44,231 bases of DNA. Source: Alectoria sarmentosa. Its lineage: Eukaryota; Ascomycota; Lecanoromycetes; Lecanorales; Parmeliaceae. Position numbers and translations under genes: made by a program. The notes under the pieces were generated by a model. That model was given only the letters and a program-made list of their open reading frames with translations, was not told the DNA's origin and searched no databases. Position 1 is the first letter of the stretch; every line of letters begins with the position of its first letter. The DNA lies in contig WOGZ01000238.1 of assembly GCA_009733775.1 (NCBI GenBank), positions 8,422 through 52,652 of the forward strand, read 5' to 3'. Positions 42,222 through 44,231 of the stretch are shown here, one piece after another.

Positions 42222-43955
42222 ATGAGTCGTTCTGAGAAAGATTTCGATGGTCACGAGGGCGAAGTGCGCTTCAAGATTCTTACCGCATTCCTCCCTTGCT
42301 GAAGTAAGTTTATCTAGGTTCCTGAAACCCGCAAAGAGGGCGACACAGTCTACGTCAAAGGTGCACGAGGCATTGACCCCCAGCCATACAAGATTTACAA
42401 GGTGCTCGGCGAGGGACAATATAAATTGTCGAGGAACGGGAAAAGTGATGGCAAAGTCTACTTGCAGGAGAATTTTCATTGGTTCCTAGATACTGAGAAT
42501 GTTGAACACGATACTATCCGGGCATCACGGGAGCCCCGACCAGATTCAGACTTCACTGAAAGGGGTGTTGCCATTGAAAAGGCTGGAGCAATCGTCGGAT
42601 CATCGGCGGAGCCACTTGAAGTGGAAAACCCAATCAAGGTGGAAATGGATGAGTTCGAGACCAGTATATCCTATGAAAAGACCGACGTCGACGACTCAAA
42701 TCTCCGCTTAGGGGAGTCATCGGCCGAAGATGGAGCTCCAGAACAGCCTGAAAAGATCGCGATAGCGATTGAATTGCCAATGAAGCTTGAAGACACAGAG
42801 TTCTCTCTCCCCAAAATCTCGGAAGGAGAAATTCTTGAGGAACCCAGGGTAAAAGGTGGTCAGCTGCTTCGCCAATGTCTTCCTAAGCAAGCCCAAACAT
42901 GGACATTTAGGACTCTCCTGTCGATTTTTGGGTTAGGGGAACGTCCATTGGGGAAAGGAAAGACACGTGTAAGATGGGGTTGTGTATGCGGTTGCAACAT
43001 GTATGATGACTTCACTGAACTACGGTCTGGAGCAGCGGCAGAGCTTGAAGAATGGTTAAATGATTCCATGAGGACCAACGCCGTCTCCGAACCTTCTAGC
43101 CCTCCACAAAACGCTAATTCAGGATCAGCGGCCTCACCAAGTGCACTCAATCCCGAATATCAGCAGACAGAGGAGAGCGACATACCTTTGCAGCCTTGGG
43201 CCTCGACGACTGGTACTCTGCCAGGGTCTGATGGAAACGCAGCTATTGCTGTTGATATCCATCTGGAAAAGTGCTGGCTACTACTATGCGGTAAACTGAA
43301 GAGAGGGCCGGATAGTCTTCTTACACAATTAGATCTGTCTTCTACGCCATCAGACAAGAAACTATTCGAGGATCTGAAAAAATTCTATTCGAGTTTGAGA
43401 AACACTTGGACTCTCCGGCCATTCTTGAGAGGTGTAAAAACTATTCGCTTTGTGCAGGTAATTCCTTCCAAAGGAGCATATTACTCGAAGTCAGACTAAT
43501 TGATTTTGAAGTTCCAGCTTCACAAAATGGCTCGTGTTAATATTCGTAAAGCTCCCGACATGCCGCCGGAGACCAGGAGAGATGAATATCTCTACGAACC
43601 GTGCGATTTGATACCCCCAGTGGGCGAAGAATTCATGACCCATTGGTATCACCACCCAGAAGAAGCCTGGGACCTACAATACGCCTACTCCCTCTTTCCA
43701 AAGAAACGAAAGGGTGAACTCGAAGTCAACCTGAACCACGGTCCAAGAGTGGCTTGGGGCATTCAGATTGTCGAAGGTTGGATAGGCTCCAGGGTATGGC
43801 TACTCAGCCTGTCGTTGTTTCTGTGTGGAAGTCTGGCGTTTGCTATCTGCTGGACGATACTCAAGCATGATATCCAAGGAGCGTTCGGTGTCTCTGCCTA
43901 TGTTGTAGCTTTGCTGACACTGGCTGTTGGTGCTGCTCAAGCTAACCTTGGGTGA
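42222..43955 (+). CDS. Fungal-specific protein with two C-terminal membrane helices
   Basis: Function unknown; the C-terminal layout matches a family I know only from filamentous fungi. Exons 42222-42263, 42318-43457 and 43512-43955 give 541 aa. Seen: an N-terminal beta-like module (GDTVYVKGARG to YKLSRNGKSDGKVY); a disordered acidic stretch; VRWGCVCGCNMYDDFTELR, a Cys-containing block usual in this family; a conserved region RDEYLYEPCDLIPPVGEEFM; then two membrane segments near the end (VWLLSLSLFLCGSLAFAICW and VVALLTLAVGAAQANL). The first exon (14 codons) is inferred: the frame before 42318 is stopped by TAG, and a 54-nt GT-AG intron joins it to an in-frame ATG. Confidence 0.8.
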
Positions 43956-44231
43956 TACGGCTCTGAGCTCATTGAAGAACGCTGCATTGAGCGGAGCCGC
44001 AGCGTTCATGCTAGGTGTCCTTTTTCAATCATGACAGAGATTGGATGGCTATACGTCACGGGCTGTGGTCTCACCCTTCGTACGCTCCGACTTATGTCAC
44101 CTGAAAGTTAGTGCTCGCATACTCGTAGACACACACATCACACACACATGAGGGCATACAAATGACGTAGATAGTGGTGATTGGGCTGTCCCAGCGCCAG
44201 GGCCGCCACCGAATAGAGGCCTGAACAGACA
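43956..44231. other. Right edge, no gene seen
   Basis: About 280 bp after the last stop codon. A CA-rich run occurs near 44131-44148. Nothing else seen. Confidence 0.4.

Overview
The window is nuclear DNA of a filamentous ascomycete (Pezizomycotina; the class cannot be fixed by reading alone). The evidence is many short GT-AG introns (49-90 nt), fungus-specific protein families (HET, NACHT-ankyrin, fungal F-box, fungal Rad5-like SNF2) and gene-poor stretches filled with decayed repeats. Gene models were built by hand by joining exons where reading frame and conserved motifs both demanded it.

Layout: 0.9-4.5 kb (-) SNF2/Rad5-like ATPase in 12 exons. 5.1-9.1 kb (+) NACHT / C2H2 zinc-finger / ankyrin protein of the fungal NLR (STAND) type, divergent from the ATPase, ending in a Cys-containing module that resembles the tail of fungal Snf5-type proteins. 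9.9-12.7 kb (-) large methyltransferase-domain protein. 13.7-14.7 kb (+) ribulose-phosphate 3-epimerase with two micro-exons. 15.3-17.6 kb (+) membrane-anchored nucleotide pyrophosphatase/phosphodiesterase. 18.4-23 kb decayed retroelement-like sequence: a Pol-like piece lying upstream of a Gag-like piece. 25.4-27.0 kb (+) amidoligase-like protein. 28.1-30.3 kb (-) Rex1-type RNA exonuclease. 30.3-32.4 kb decayed sequence without a sound gene. 32.5-33.6 kb (-) six-exon orphan gene. 34.1-36.7 kb (-) HET-domain pseudogene broken by an in-frame stop, a frameshift and a 720-bp AT-rich inverted-repeat element. 37.9-38.5 kb (+) small secreted protein. 38.8-39.6 kb (+) F-box protein. 39.9-40.7 kb (+) mitochondrial ribosomal protein mL54. 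42.2-44.0 kb (+) two-helix membrane protein of a fungal-specific family.

Housekeeping genes (epimerase, phosphodiesterase, exonuclease, mL54) alternate with accessory genes tied to non-self recognition (NLR, HET). Most notable: (1) the element in the HET gene, with 33-bp perfect terminal inverted repeats and a 3-bp GTC target duplication, whose removal restores a continuous HET reading frame; (2) the NLR gene, which has an in-frame stop that is either a nonsense mutation or sits in a 90-nt in-frame intron, and a Snf5-like tail next to an SNF2 ATPase gene.
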